Assembly (NCBI GenBank): GCA_021464245.1
Contig: JADCRB010000073.1
Coordinates: 1,054,001 to 1,118,000 of the forward strand
Direction of reading: 5' to 3'
DNA length: 64,000 nucleotides
Source: Carallia brachiata
Lineage: Eukaryota > Streptophyta > Magnoliopsida > Malpighiales > Rhizophoraceae
The stretch's first letter is position 1. Every line of letters begins with the position of its first letter. Below, in pieces: positions 1 to 12,198 of this stretch. The translations under genes and the position numbers were made by a program. The notes under the pieces are model-generated. The model searched no databases, was not told the DNA's origin, and worked only from the letters and a program-made list of their open reading frames with translations.

Positions 1-2
1 TT

Positions 3-532
3 CTGAGGGAAGATGAGAGAGAATTGCTGAAGAAATCTAATGATCAAAATAGGAAGGAGTACGTGCCATGAATCTGTTAGAACCAGGACCTGATCACAGG
101 GAGAAGCGTGGGTTGGCCTTGAGGCAATGGAACTCGAATTGTGAATGTTATGTGGTAACTACTAAATGGCATGAGGTTGTAAGAGACAATAACCTCAAAG
201 AAAATGACATCCTGCAGGTCTGGTCTTTTAGAGTTCGGGAAAGTCTCTGGTTTGTAATTGTCAAAGTTATGGATAGTGAAGAAGTTAAGCGTCGAAGCAG
301 GGGCGACGGTGGCCACCTTGAACAACAAGAAAATGGTGGTGGGGCTGCTGCTAGTTCAAGCCACAGTGGAGACCAAGCTGGGAGTGATGGCGATGACGGA
401 GCCACTACAAGCCTCAGCGGAGATGAAGTAATGGAGGATGCCACAGAAGTACTGTTGTATGTGAGTCCTAACAGAGAGCAAGAGGATGGCGATGGAGCAA
501 CAGCTAAAGCAGCAGGCCAAGAGCAAGATTAG
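3..532 (+). CDS. B3-domain protein (DUF313/REM-like), 3' part, with apparent frameshift
   Basis: The 5' end lies outside the window. The reading frame beginning at base 3 gives LREDERELLKKSNDQNRKEY and stops at 69-71. The frame starting at 68 continues the same domain with LLEPGP, LRQWN, YVVTTKWHEVV, NNLKENDILQVWSFR and WFVIVKV. This order is typical of the C-terminal half of the plant B3 DNA-binding fold of the DUF313 type (transcription-factor-like, nuclear). After about residue 75 a low-complexity acidic tail rich in Gly, Ser, Glu and Asp runs to the stop at 530-532. The two halves join if one base is missing near 66-70 (CCATG where CCAATG would fit). So this is either a frameshifted copy or an assembly indel; the ATG at 68 is probably not a true start. 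The B3 assignment is fairly sure; whether the gene works is not. Confidence 0.7.
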
Positions 533-2450
533 AGATTAGTGTTTCTTGTTTGATTTGCACACTTTTATTTATTTACTTTTTTTTTTAATTATAGCTTATT
601 TATTAGAGGTTATTTTTAGGATGCAATGATGCTTTTAGAGATTTTTCATTATCAACGTATGTGTTTTAAGATAAAAAGTCTGTGTTATCAATTGTCAGTT
701 AATTTTGAATTAGTCATTATTTGGAATGATGGGTCTATATAATTGATTGATCTTTGCTGCAGAGTTATAATTCTATTTGATGTCTTTCTATTTCTTTTTT
801 TTCTTTTGGTCATAAGAGAGGGTCAAGGAAATTGAACATTTGACCTTTTTTTTTTTTTTTTACATAATATTAATGTACCGTCTTAATATAGTGTTAATGT
901 ATTAACTGATTTAAGCAGTCAGTTCATATCTTTCATGATACAATTAAAAAGTGTCACGAATTAAATCAATTTCCCTGTTTTTTTTTTTTTTTGGGAGCAG
1001 GTCAATCTCTTGTTAATTACCAGCAATTCATTAATTTCAAGTCAACATCTTAAGATTGGTTGCTGCTTCTGCATTTCTGGGATTCTGCAGAATTGTTTCT
1101 ACTAAATTCTATTGGTAGAGAACTTCAGATAATGAAGACTGTTTTGCTCGTGAATTGTTTCTCAAAGTTTGTGTGAGTCAGGGCACAAAAGATGGAAGAT
1201 ATCTCAATGCTGCTTGCTTGTATTATTAAGAGATCATGTGCAAAACATTCGATTAGTGTTGTGCGCTTCGGTGAAGTGTCTGGTGATCAGGAGGACTGGA
1301 TTGGAATTGGTGTAGGATGGAAACTATTGGCTCAATTTGTTTTGATGCCATTTTTCTGCTAAGCTTGTTTGAGAGCTACTCACTTAGTAACCATATTGAT
1401 TTCTTTGTGAATTGCCACAATTTTAGCACTGCATTCTAGGGTCTATCAGGCGTTGAGATTGAATTAATTTTGTTGTTCAATTGGTAAATTGACGAAAATC
1501 GATCAAAAATTGTAATTACTTTGTGTAATAAGAGGATCTTTGTCTTAATAATAAATTGTGAAACAGTGATGAGCTACTTTTCCGCTAAGTTCAAATTTTA
1601 GAGTTTACCAAAGACTAGCAAACTGCAAAACTAAGTCCAAATACGGGTTCTTAAACTATAACCGCAAGGTTAAACACACTCTTACTTTACAATCAGCGAC
1701 AATATTTGGCTTAGCACAGAGTCGAACAGTCATCCTAATAATAGAATTTTCTTTTTTGAGGAGTTTTTCACTAATCTAATTGGTCTTAGGTTGGAATACT
1801 GTTTCTTTTTTTTTTTTTTTCTTCACTCTAGTAGCTGTGGAGCTCATACTTGAGCATTGTGAGATGAAAAAATGAGAACTAGGTGAAAGTTCCAACTTTC
1901 GCCTAGTGTGATGGGAATATTACCCTCACCACTTAGGCTAAACGCCCAACCCTGCTGTTTTTACTTTCTATCTACCTTTTTCTCTTTTTGTGGATTTGGG
2001 GTTTGATTGCAGTGTTTTATGGATCAAACATTTGAGTTCTGAACTTATAGGGCTTACTGCGTGGGCAATCGGCCTTGGAGTCCTTACCTCTAAGCAAACA
2101 GTTTGATTTGGGGAATGGAATATCATCATTAGCCTGTTTGGTTTTATCTAAAAGATGATAGCACCAGATGATTGACTTTTTTTTCCTTTTTTCTTTTTTT
2201 TTACAAGAACCCTATTCAGCATATAAAAAACCCTATTAGTAAGAAAAAATAAAATTAATAAGAGTTAAACTTCCGCCTGGTAATTAAGAGATATTCCTCT
2301 TAATCACTAAAGTAAATACTTAATCTCTTTCTTATTTTTTTCTCCCACTTTCTTTTTTATGATGACTTGTTATCGACGTTTTGTGACTGGCCAACTTCAT
2401 TGGAACAATTGATATTTTTTTAATCCAACTAATGTTAACAATTGAATTCT
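533..2450. other. Intergenic region downstream of the B3 gene
   Basis: No coding region can be supported here. The first few hundred bases after the stop are probably 3' UTR. The rest is AT-rich with several T-runs (for example 847-862, 978-992, 1808-1822). I see no conserved protein fragment, RNA gene or clear repeat. Confidence 0.5.
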
Positions 2451-3158
2451 TTTTTTTGAACAGAAAGTTAATTTATATTAACTGAAAAACAAAAGTACAA
2501 AACTGTAGATCTAAACCTGAAATCCAGCCTATACAAACGGCCTAAAAGAGAAAACCAAGCCCAACAAACCCAACCAAGCTCAAGGAGAAGTAGGGAGCTC
2601 CACTCACAACAGTCAGCGAAACCCTTGCTCTGGCTGATCGCTGGCGAGAAGAAGGGTGTCGGCGCATGAGTAGCCTGGCACGAGAAGGGCAATAGCTAGT
2701 GAACTAACACTCAGCACCACTTAGCAGCCAAGAAAAGCCCAGATTGGCTACTCCAGAGGCGGCTAAAACAAGAGGCTCGGCGGCTGCCATCGTCACCAGT
2801 AGCTCCCAAAGCGCAGATATGACGGCCGCCCGGCATCCCACCGATGGCTGTATAAGGTCTGCTGGGATCAAAAGAAAAAAGTCCCCCACCCCGTGCCAAA
2901 GCGGAGCTAAAGCGAAGGGCAGGGGACTTAGCAGCACACGAACAGGAGCTCAGCACCGAGAGCGACGAGCGGCATTCGAGGCACCTCCGATCTCCAAAAC
3001 CAACAGGCGAGATCAACCAAAGACAATGAGACCCCACACACCAAGAAACCCACGAAAGGCACAGAGCAGCACAGAGGAGCAAAAACACTGCTCGAAGATG
3101 GTTGGCAGAGAAAGGAGAGAGGGAGACAGTGCATAATAGCGCAAGAGTAGCGCATTTT
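2451..3158 (-). mobile_element. Poly(A)-tailed non-LTR retroposon (LINE-like), minus strand
   Basis: A 708-bp segment much richer in G+C than its surroundings is flanked by a 16-bp direct repeat: TTAACAATTGAATTCT at 2435-2450 and TTAACAATGGAATTCT at 3159-3174, with one mismatch. A T-run follows directly on the left copy, so on the minus strand the element ends in poly(A). The sequence before the tail (TTAACTTTCTGTTC on the minus strand) resembles plant L1-type 3' ends. Long target duplication plus poly(A) is the signature of target-primed reverse transcription. No reverse transcriptase or endonuclease is encoded, so the copy is non-autonomous or heavily deleted. The open frames inside it on both strands show no recognisable protein and are probably by-products of its base composition. 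A tRNA-type SINE head was not seen. Confidence 0.75.
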
Positions 3159-3174
3159 TTAACAATGGAATTCT

Positions 3175-5940
3175 CTACCACATAAGAATAAATGTCGGTG
3201 GGTTAGTATTTTTTGTGTCAAATTATATACTGAATAAAATTAAAATTATTATTTTTAAAATTAGAATTAATATTTTTAAATCAATTTTTATTTTTACATT
3301 TAAAAAATATCAATCGTAATTTCAAAAATAACAGCTGCGGTTTCGTTCGTCACAAAATCTCGAGAAAAAAATATGGGAACACGTAATTCCACGCACCACA
3401 TAAATTAACAAATAATAAAAATGCTGGTCGATGGCCATAAATTATGTTTTTAATTGTGTCAAAATTTGGAGGCCGCTAAGTGGATACTGGATACAAAGAT
3501 AATAAATTTAAGTAAACAAAAATAATTTTTATATTATGTATAAAATATTTTATAATATATATAAAATATCAATATAATATAAAATATCTTATATATAATA
3601 TAAAAATTAGTTGTTTCTATTTGATTTTTTTTTTTTTGAGGTAGTTCGATTTAAACTATGGTATCAAATATCAATGTAGTATCCATGCACGGTATATTTT
3701 AGACACAAAAAGTTTCAATGTTGAATGATTGTGGCACTTTGGTGTCTCTAAAAAATGAGTGTACAACGAGAACCATTCGGCTTTCAAGTTGTCAATCCGT
3801 AAAGTTGGACATGGCGTAAGACAGCGTGGACATGTCAAAAATTACAAATTTAACTTTTCGTTGAGATATTTTAAAAAATTAAAAAGAATTAAAAAATATT
3901 TTGAACATGTAATTATAAAAATACAGTACGTAGTGATGTAAATTTAAATTATAAAAAATATATTAAATTTAAAAAATAAAAAAATAAATAATTATTTAGA
4001 TTAACTATTTATCTTATATTTCAGTGAATATTTTTAGCGTAATCTTATTCAAAAAAGAATTCACTCTTTTCAATAGTCGCAATCTTTCATTGAAAAAGAA
4101 TATAAAACAAAAGAAAATCAGTGCGCATTCCTTAGGAAAAGCCGAAAAAAGCTCGACGAAACCTATGAATAACAACAAACCGGCTTTGATGTTGTCGGCA
4201 ATTGAATGCAATCGGGTCAGCCCGGCTTGTTTCGGGTCGTAACCGTAAATAATGCCCTTCCGTCTTCCCATTTGCCAACCCTGAATAAAGAATAACTTTG
4301 GTACATGAAAATATCATAAAGATCAATTTGAACTTTTTTTGTTGTAAAAATGAGAAAATAATGGTGGTTATCCTAAAATTTTGTAAAGAAAAATTACGTT
4401 GAATACACCGCAACACTAAATTTGTTAAAAAGTAAACTCTTCAATATTTAGTAATAATCATTAATCTCTTTTAAAACTGTAAGAGGTCAGATATACATTT
4501 AGTTATATTTTACACTTCAAATAGTTCAAACATCGTCAAACGTTAACCAATGCAGCGGCTTGCCATTAAACTACACGCAAGGGGGTCCAATTTGAACTTT
4601 ATAACAAATAATAAGTTATGTATTCTATAAGAGGACTATATTATTACAATGGCAAACCCACACACATTTTATAGATCAATAACTACAATCTTCCTTACGA
4701 ATCCAATGAAAGAATCTCTATTTTTGTGGTTCCACTTCTTTAGTAATTGAATATTTTTGTTATGAGCATTGATAGTTTAATGTGCCCCAAGATTATTGGA
4801 CTGAATACAAGATCTCAATTATAGTGCCTCATTTTGTGATTAATAAACTCAAACGGACACTCGAATTCTACTCAAATTCAAAATCTGCAATATTGAAGAG
4901 GACTCCAATACTATTAATTAAATTTCATCGTATTATCAATTTCTTTTTTTGGATAAAAAAATAACACAACATCAAAATTGTCCTTCCAATTATAAAACTT
5001 TTGTACAGTACATACATATGTATGACTGATCTTATTACCATTATGTATAAATTGTCCTCGGATACAAATTTTCTACCTTGCTTAAAACCAAATCAAGGAA
5101 CGGTTTGTCTTGACATTGAACTTGTTTGACCTCGTTTTATTAATAAATAGGAATTTTTTGTTGTCTATTAATTAATTGATTAAAAAGTGAATTATACAAT
5201 AAAAATAATTAAAATTTAAATTTAAAATTTAAAATTTAAGTTCTTAACTATTAGAGTGTTCGGATTATTTAAGAAGTTTAAGTATTGAGAAGATATTAAG
5301 TAGGCTATAGGTCAAGGAGAGAGATGGTTTCTTCAATAATTACATTTTGTTTTTGCTAAAACAGTGTAAAAACAATGAAAACGATAATATCGTGAAAGAA
5401 ATGGATGTTTTAAGTTCGTCTGTGTGGAAATGGCCAAAAGGTTTTGGATAATAACCTTGTGTTAGTCTCACATTATCAGTAATTAAATACATTAATCTTG
5501 AAACTGACAGACAGATGACAAATACATATAATTAAATTTACAATGGCATGCTACCCTAAAGTGTAAATGATCACGTTTAATTTTAACTCAAAACCCTTGA
5601 AAGTAAGTAGAATTAGCAAAGGCTTATCTGATCTCCACAATTATCTATTACAAAATTGGTAGTCGTGGAGGAGATACAAGAAAGAAAAGTTATTCTTTAT
5701 TATATAATTTTGTTGGAAGAGTAAAAGATATTTTAAAAAACTTAAATTTCACATGAGAAAGAGAAGTTAAGTAGTACTTAATAAAAAAATATATATGAGA
5801 CTTAAATCTTACGTAGAAAAGAAATGTTATGTATCACTTGTTTATAAACTATTATGTGTCTTACACTTTCATAAAACAAAATACGCATAAGAGGTCTTGC
5901 GCAATCTAATCTCAAGTCTGATAGAAGTAGGCTCATAGGA
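3175..5940. other. AT-rich intergenic DNA
   Basis: No gene can be supported. It contains the AT-rich inverted repeat at 3521-3612 and short open frames with no recognisable motif. Composition is strongly A/T-biased throughout. Confidence 0.5.
3521..3612. repeat. AT-rich inverted repeat (possible MITE core)
   Basis: The arm at 3521-3552 (beginning AATAATTTTTATATTATG) is nearly the reverse complement of 3580-3612, with a short AT spacer between. It could form a hairpin or be the inner part of a miniature inverted-repeat element. No target duplication could be assigned. Such AT-rich palindromes can also arise by chance. Confidence 0.4.
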
Positions 5941-5961
5941 CCTTACATAGTGGACCGGCTT

Positions 5962-6219
5962 CGGTCAAACTAGCCGTTTTGGAAAACTAACCGTTGCAGC
6001 AGTTACAACCACCAACCACTAAGCCGGTCAAACTAGCTATTTTAGAAAACTAACCGTTACAGCAGTTGCAGTCATTCAACCACCAACCACCATTATTCTG
6101 TCCATTATTCACCTTTACAGCCATTCAACCACCAACTACCATTATTCTATCCATTATTCACCTTTACAGTCATTCAACCACCAACCACTATTATTCTATC
6201 CATTATTCACCTTTATGGT
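5962..6219. repeat. Two adjoining tandem repeats (63-bp x2, 49-bp x3)
   Basis: A unit starting CGGTCAAACTAG at 5962 recurs at 6025, a period of 63 bp. It is followed by three head-to-tail copies of a 49-bp unit starting CATTCAACCACC at 6073, 6122 and 6171, differing at only a few positions. A decayed part-copy continues to about 6270. The copies touch with no spacers, so this is not a CRISPR-like array. The region may be the internal part of an old LTR or promoter-like repeat, but I could not define LTR ends. Confidence 0.75.
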
Positions 6220-6279
6220 CATTATTCATTTTTTAAGGTTCTGGCCATTATTCACTTTTAAGGTTCTCTGCTGCATTCT

Positions 6280-8100
6280 GTTGGATTAATCAAGATTAGA
6301 GTTGTTTCTGTTATCTCATTATTTAAAATGTACATTAGTGGGAATGTCTGTTGTATTCTAAGAGAGTAGTCGCTGCGACCTGTTGCACTGTCTCGATTTG
6401 AGAACCAGGATAGAAACTATCTTTAAAGACAATACTTTACACGCCTCAGATATTATTTTATATTATTTATTATTTTATTTACATCTATTTTCTTTTAATT
6501 TTACTTATTGTTACTAACAAATTTATGGTTGAACAGGTGCTTTGACGCGTGAAGATTCTTCTTAGTATTGTAAAGGAGTTATTTTTGTGAGTTGTGGCGG
6601 ATAAATCTAGGGCAGGTAAAGGCAGAGGGTTTAAAGTTTCTCGGTTTTTTTTTTTTTCTTTGAACCAGCCAACTGGCAAAAGTAAAATTGCATTAAATTT
6701 CAAGCTATGCCTATGCTATGCTAAAATGGGAATATGCTTTGATCCAACTAAATATACTTGAGCATGGCTTAGTGGATCAAGCTAAGCACCTTAGTTGGTC
6801 CATGGCCACCGAGAGAGAGGGAGAGACTCAATTTCAACAGCTTGTTTTTTACTTCTACTAATTTTATTAAGGTAATGTTATCTATCACATTATAATCTTT
6901 GACTTTTTCATCAAGTATTGCTTAAAAAAATTATTAACTCACGTAGGATCATTTTACGTCTTCATTTGTAAAGTCCCTCTTATTAAAATTATTTTCTACA
7001 TAGAATTCTCAAAAGAAGTAAAGAAATTGAGTTGGTGATAAAAATAAAAAAATAAAAAAATTTGTTTTTTAAATTTTTAAACTTAGACTAATTGGTTGGA
7101 GAGAAAGAACAGTTTGAGAGATAAAATGTTCAAACTCCTGATATCTCTTTTACTGACATACTGTTAGTATTATTTGAGGTACAAGCTAATGACATGAAGA
7201 GTTTATTTAGCTCTTATAAGATATATATATATATAATTTTATTTGAAAAATATTAAATAATAATATTTAGATACCAAAAGGTGACATAAATTATTAAATA
7301 ATTAAAATTAAAAAAAAATAGAAGTAAGTGTTTGATAAACTGTTTAACAATATTAATGTTAAGGTGCAAATTTATTTATTTTTAAACATTGACAAACATT
7401 ACACATAGCCATGAGCTAACATTGGCTGTAGTATATATATATATTTGTTCTGATTGGATGTAGTATTTAAAGTTTTAAGAACATCCCTTCATTCTTATAA
7501 ATAATAAGGCCTATTTGTTTTGCAAGGAGAAGGGAAAAGAAAGAATATTATAATTATAATTATTTAATTTTTTTATATTTTTTTTCTTAACTTTTTATAT
7601 CACTCCAAATAATTTTATTTTCTTCATTACTTTTTCTCTCACAAATTACTATTCACTTTTTTTTACCATACTTCTTTTCTCCTAACTTTTTATACCACTC
7701 CAAATAATTTTATTTTCTTTATCACTTTTTTATCTCATAAATTACTATTTACTTTTTTTTCATCATACTTCCTTTTTCTCAATTTTTCCACCACTCCAAA
7801 TAATTTTATTTTTTTCCACTTTCTTTCTTTGCCCTTCTTTTTCTCACTCTTCCTTCCACTCCAAACACACTGTAAGTGTTAACAAATTTATGTGGGAGTC
7901 AACCTAAAATTTTATATATTATTTGTATAATTTATTGGTAAAATATGAAAAGAATATACATTGTTTTTGTTCAAATTCTGAGAAATTGAGTAAAAAAATT
8001 CGAAATTCATTTTTAATTAAAATTTTTAAACTTTTTTATTTATTTTATTATACATCTCCATTCTTTTAATTAGCCGAAAAGCATCCCTCCTCCCTTCCCC
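6280..8100. other. Intergenic region upstream of the TH2 gene
   Basis: No supported coding region. It holds AT-rich DNA and the 95-bp tandem repeat listed separately. The last part probably includes the TH2 promoter, but no element could be assigned with confidence. Confidence 0.45.
7601..7867. repeat. About 95-bp tandem repeat, 3 copies, pyrimidine-rich
   Basis: The phrase CACTCCAAATAATTTTATTT recurs at 7601, 7696 and 7792 (spacings 95 and 96 bp), and a shortened CACTCCAAA copy follows at 7857. Between the copies lies matching T/C-rich DNA containing CAAATTACTATT-like or AAATTACTATT-like phrases. The flank at 7515-7545 is purine-rich and resembles the reverse complement of 7820-7870, so the array may sit inside a foldback element. 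Confidence 0.65.
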
Positions 8101-8114
8101 ACACATAGTGGTGG

Positions 8115-8115
<1 letters not shown>

Positions 8116-8158
<43 letters not shown>

Positions 8159-8162
8159 CTCT
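8116..8162 (+). repeat. (CT)n microsatellite in the probable TH2 5' UTR
   Basis: An almost uninterrupted CT dinucleotide run lies about 40-85 bases before the ATG at 8202. CT-rich tracts are common in plant 5' leaders. A second CT run (about 8606-8632) follows the exon 1 donor. Confidence 0.8.
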
Positions 8163-8201
8163 CACACAAAATATCTACACGCGCCGAGCACGCGCAGGTG
8201 G

Positions 8202-8607
8202 ATGCACCAACTCTTCTTCACTTCGAAGCCAATCAAAACCTCACTATTCCATTTCCTCTCCCTCGCAGCCCCGCTCCGATCCGGCCGGGTCTCGCTGACC
8301 CGACTCCCCACCCTCACCGCCGCCTTCTCATCATCCTCGATTACCGGAATGTCAATCCCTCCGAGGCTAGCCGGAGCATCATCATCGTCGATGACATCCA
8401 CCTTGGGCGGCGGCGGCGGCGGCGGAGGTAGCACCACAGACGAAGGCATCGCCAGTAGGTTCTGGATCAAGTTCCGGCGAGAATCGATTTTCGCGGCGTA
8501 TACGCCCTTCGTTGTTTGCTTGGCGTCGGGGACGCTTAAGATTGACGGTTTTAGGCATTACATCGCCCAGGATTTTCACTTCCTTAAAGCCTTCTCTCAA
8601 GCGTGAG

Positions 8608-8638
<31 letters not shown>

Positions 8639-11600
8639 CGCTACTTCTTGAAAAGGATGCATGGAAGAAGAAGAAGAAAAAGATCTGCAGATTTGCAGTT
8701 GCTTCAGTCCTTAATAGATTGAATTAGTTTCGGGTTTGAAACCTGAGTGAGTGATAAGTTGATGACCTGTGTTCGATGTTTTAATTGAAGAAAATATCTT
8801 ATTTACCTCTATCAGGTTGCTGAGAATTGCTCTGTGTATGTGTGTGTGTGTGTGTGTGTGTTCGGTAGGATTAATAGGTAGTGTCAAAATACGATAAAGT
8901 GTTACGCGTTGTTGGATAATTGAAATTTAAAAAAAAAAAGAGCGGTTAGATGCCATTAGATGAATTGCGATTATTTTGATGCTACTTAAGAGGAAGCTCT
9001 GTAGTGGAGCCCTATATATATATATATATATATAGGCATAAACTTAATTAGTTAATTAGCAAAGACTGAAACACTTGTTTTTTGTTTGGGAACATAGAAA
9101 GCCAATTCCTACACTCGGTGAGCATAAACTTAATTAGTTAATTAGCAACTATAAGGATTTTGTGTTTTTTTTTTTTTTTTTTTGTGAAAAGTGAAGCTTG
9201 TAAAACATATTTTATGAGTAATCTTCTTTTCATGTTGTCGGTACTTAGCAAATGAGTGGAGTGTTAGATTGTTATTATTGGGAATAAAGTTCTTATGCTT
9301 GTTGTTTTTAACGTAATGGGACTGAGGTATGTGTTTGTATGTGCTATCTCTTTTGTGCCTCTCTATCTTTGTGCACAGATTTTGTTTGTATTGTTGAAGT
9401 TGTATTTGATATGTAGGTATGAGTTGGCAGAAGAATGTGCTGATGATGATGATGCAAAATTAGCAATCTCCGAGTTGAGAAAGGGTGTCTTGGAGGAGCT
9501 CAAGATGCATACTTCTTTTGCACAGGTTAGATGTGGAAATCCATTTTTCTTTCCATTTTCTTTGCCATACATTTCCTTTGTTTATATTAGTCCATATTAG
9601 GGAATTGAGCTTCGTTTTTTTTTTGGACCCACATGAGTTCTTTTTTTCTTGTGCTACTTATTACATGTGTCATACCAGATGAGAAAGTGAATGCTAACAA
9701 GTGATTCATTTCCTATCCAAACCCTGTCCCTCTTTTGTATAAGAAATTGCAATTGCATTCAGTTTAATCATTGCAATCCTTAGGTTAGAGTTATTATCTT
9801 GTCACTTCCTGCTTGGTTATGGATCACCATGACAACCTAAGATAGGTTGTTAGGTGAAGTTGCCGAAGTCAACAGTGTGGGCGCATTGATATCCGTGCCT
9901 TACTGGCATCTCAAAATTTGGCAGAGTGAGTTTCTGTTGACACAAGTAGTTCGAGCATTATGCATTTGTAGATTTGCTTTCATGCTGTAGAGGAGAGAGT
10001 TATTCTGTTGTGCTGGAATTTTGATGAAGAATGTCATGTCTCAATGTTCAGTGGACATGGTCGAGAAAAGTTCTATATTATTTCCTGTGATATAGTATTT
10101 ATGGTTGTGGTAGGGGAAAAGTCTTGTAAAATGTTACTTTTCCTTTATGCATACTAGAGGAATGAGCAGTGCAGTGTATTGGCTTGTGTCACTGTGTGAG
10201 ATATATACCCTTTCATACCAATACATTTTTCAGCTTATTGTTGAGGATTTCGTTACGTAACTTAGTTACTTATGATTTGCTGTACAGTATGGGAAAGTTC
10301 ATGCATGCCCATGCCCAGTTTATAGTCCTTTCAAAATTTGTGCTATGCAGGAATGGGAAATAGACCCCACTAAAGAGGTGGTCAATTCAGCAACCACAAA
10401 ATACACAGATTTCTTGCTGGCTACAGCCTCTGGGAAGGTTGAAGGGTAAAGGCTCCAGGTCTTCTCGCAACCCCTTTTGAAAGAACAAAAGTTGCGGCAT
10501 ACACTCTGGGTGCCATGACACCATGCATGCGGCTGTATGCCTTTTTGGGGAAGGAAATTCAGGCACTTACAGATTCAGACTATGATACTCACCCTTACAA
10601 GAAATGGATCGACAGTTATTCATCTGAGAATTTCCAGGTAAACCTATTTTGTGTGGCATGGGTGCTTTATTTGCAATGTTCAATCTGATTGCCTATTACA
10701 ATTTGTTGGTTACAGTCTGGGAGGAAATATATATAAGATAAATGGCCTTCTTATTGCCAACATTCTCAACAATTGTATTCTTTGAAATCTAGGCAGCAGC
10801 TCTGCAAACCGAAGACTTGCTGGATAAACTTAGTGTCTCTTTGACAGGCGAAGAGCTTGATATCATTGAAAAGCTTTATAATCAAGCAATGAATCTTGAA
10901 ATAGGGTTCTTTAGTGCGCAGCCACTTGCTCAGCCGACTGTAGTTCCTCTGATAAAAGAGCATAACCCTGCGGAAGATCGCCTTGTGATTTTTTCTGATT
11001 TTGATTTGACATGCTCAGTTGTTGATTCCTCAGCCATTTTGGCAGAGATTGCAATAGTAACAGCACCAAAATCTGATCAGCCTCAACCTGAGAACCACAT
11101 TGCTCGGATGTCATCAGGTGATCTGAGGAATACATGGGGTCTTCTTTCCAGACAGTACACTGAAGAATATGAGCAATGTATTGAAAATATTATGCCCTCT
11201 GACAAAGGTATGATCATCTGCCTCCTTGCTTGATTCTCAGAAACGTAACTCTCCCCATTCAACACAGCTTAAGCCAATGGAAGCATTTGAATGAGGTTAT
11301 TTAACTTGCTTATAACTATTTATGACATTGTAGGGGAGTTCAACTATGAAACCTTGCGCAAAGCACTTGAGCCACTTTCGGACTTTGAGCAAAGGGCAAA
11401 TTCTAGGGTGATTGAGTCTGGAGTTCTCAAGGGTCTGAATTTTGAAGATATAAAACGAGCGGGTGAACGTTTGATTCTTCAAAATGGTTGCACTACTTTT
11501 TTTCAAAATATTGTGAAGAATGAGAAATTGAATGCCAATGTCCATGTGCTCTCATACTGTTGGTGTGCTGATCTCATTAGGTCAGCCTTTGCATCAGGTA

Positions 11601-12198
11601 TGCTTTGAGTTTCAGCAAAAATCCCTGAACATCCAAAACATTTTCATATTCCCCTTCCTTTTTGCCTGTGTGGGGCGGGGACTGTGAAGAAGAATGATAA
11701 GAAGCATTGATTATTGATGCTCTGCATAATTGACAAGACTTTTGTGTTCCATATTCAGCTATTGATGTGCTCTTTCCTTGATCAGGGGTATTGGATGCTC
11801 TGAGCATACATGCTAACGAGTTCACTTTCCATGAATCGATATCAACGGGGGAGATTGTGAAGAAGGTAGAGTCTCCCATAGACAAAGTACAAGCTTTCAG
11901 TGACATTCTGAAGAACTACACGGATGACAAAAATAATTTGACTGTGTATATTGGAGACTCTGTTGGCGATCTGCTTTGTCTGCTTCAGGCAGATATAGGC
12001 CTCGTCATTGGATCCAGCTCAAGCCTGAGGAGAGTAGGAAGCCAGTTTGGTGTGTCCTTCGTACCACTGTTCCCTGCATTGGTGAAGAAACAGAAAGAGT
12101 ACGTTAAAGGAGGTTCGTCTTATTGGAAAGGACTTCCTGGTACTCTATACACCGTCTCTAGTTGGGCTGAAATACATGCCTTCATTTTGGGGTGGTAG
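8202..12198 (+). CDS. TH2: TH2-type thiamin monophosphate phosphatase (TENA-HAD fusion), 6 exons, one apparent frameshift
   Basis: Exons: 8202-8602, 9417-9525, 10351-10637, 10793-11207, 11334-11597, 11786-12198. The N-terminal half is a TENA/THI-4 fold (FWIKFRRESIFAAYTPFVVC, YIAQDFHFLKAF, YELAEECADDDD, AYTLGAMTPCMRLYAFLG). The C-terminal half is a HAD phosphatase with motif I DFDLT near 10999 and a GDSVGD motif near 11956. Plant TH2 dephosphorylates thiamin monophosphate before pyrophosphorylation to the cofactor. The first 60 or so residues are rich in Ser, Thr, Arg and Leu, fitting a mitochondrial targeting peptide; an internal Met at 8349 could give a cytosolic form. In exon 3, frame ...SGKVEG stops in GAAGGGTAAAG, while VKAPGLLATPFERTKVAAYT continues one frame over. 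Splice phases on both sides need 288 bases but only 287 are present, so one base (likely a G at 10444-10446) is missing. Repaired length would be about 629 residues. Confidence 0.9.
8839..8861. repeat. (TG)n microsatellite in TH2 intron 1
   Basis: A run of about eleven TG dinucleotides in the first intron of the TH2 gene. A (TA)n run follows at about 9013-9033. Confidence 0.8.
9036..9148. repeat. 27-bp direct repeat in TH2 intron 1
   Basis: A 27-bp sequence beginning GCATAAACTTAATTAG is present identically at 9036-9062 and 9122-9148, 86 bp apart. It looks like a local duplication, or possibly the footprint of a small insertion. Confidence 0.8.

Noticed and set aside
2711..3181. Open frames on both strands in 2.7-3.2 kb
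   Set aside because: They lie in the G+C-rich retroposon body, show no protein family and exist on both strands at once, as expected from base composition.
5962..6219. CRISPR-like regular repeats
   Set aside because: Units touch without spacers and the organism is a plant; these are ordinary tandem repeats.
8108..8431. Plus-strand frame rich in Leu-Ser before and over TH2 exon 1
   Set aside because: It is a translation of the CT microsatellite and an out-of-frame reading of TH2 exon 1.
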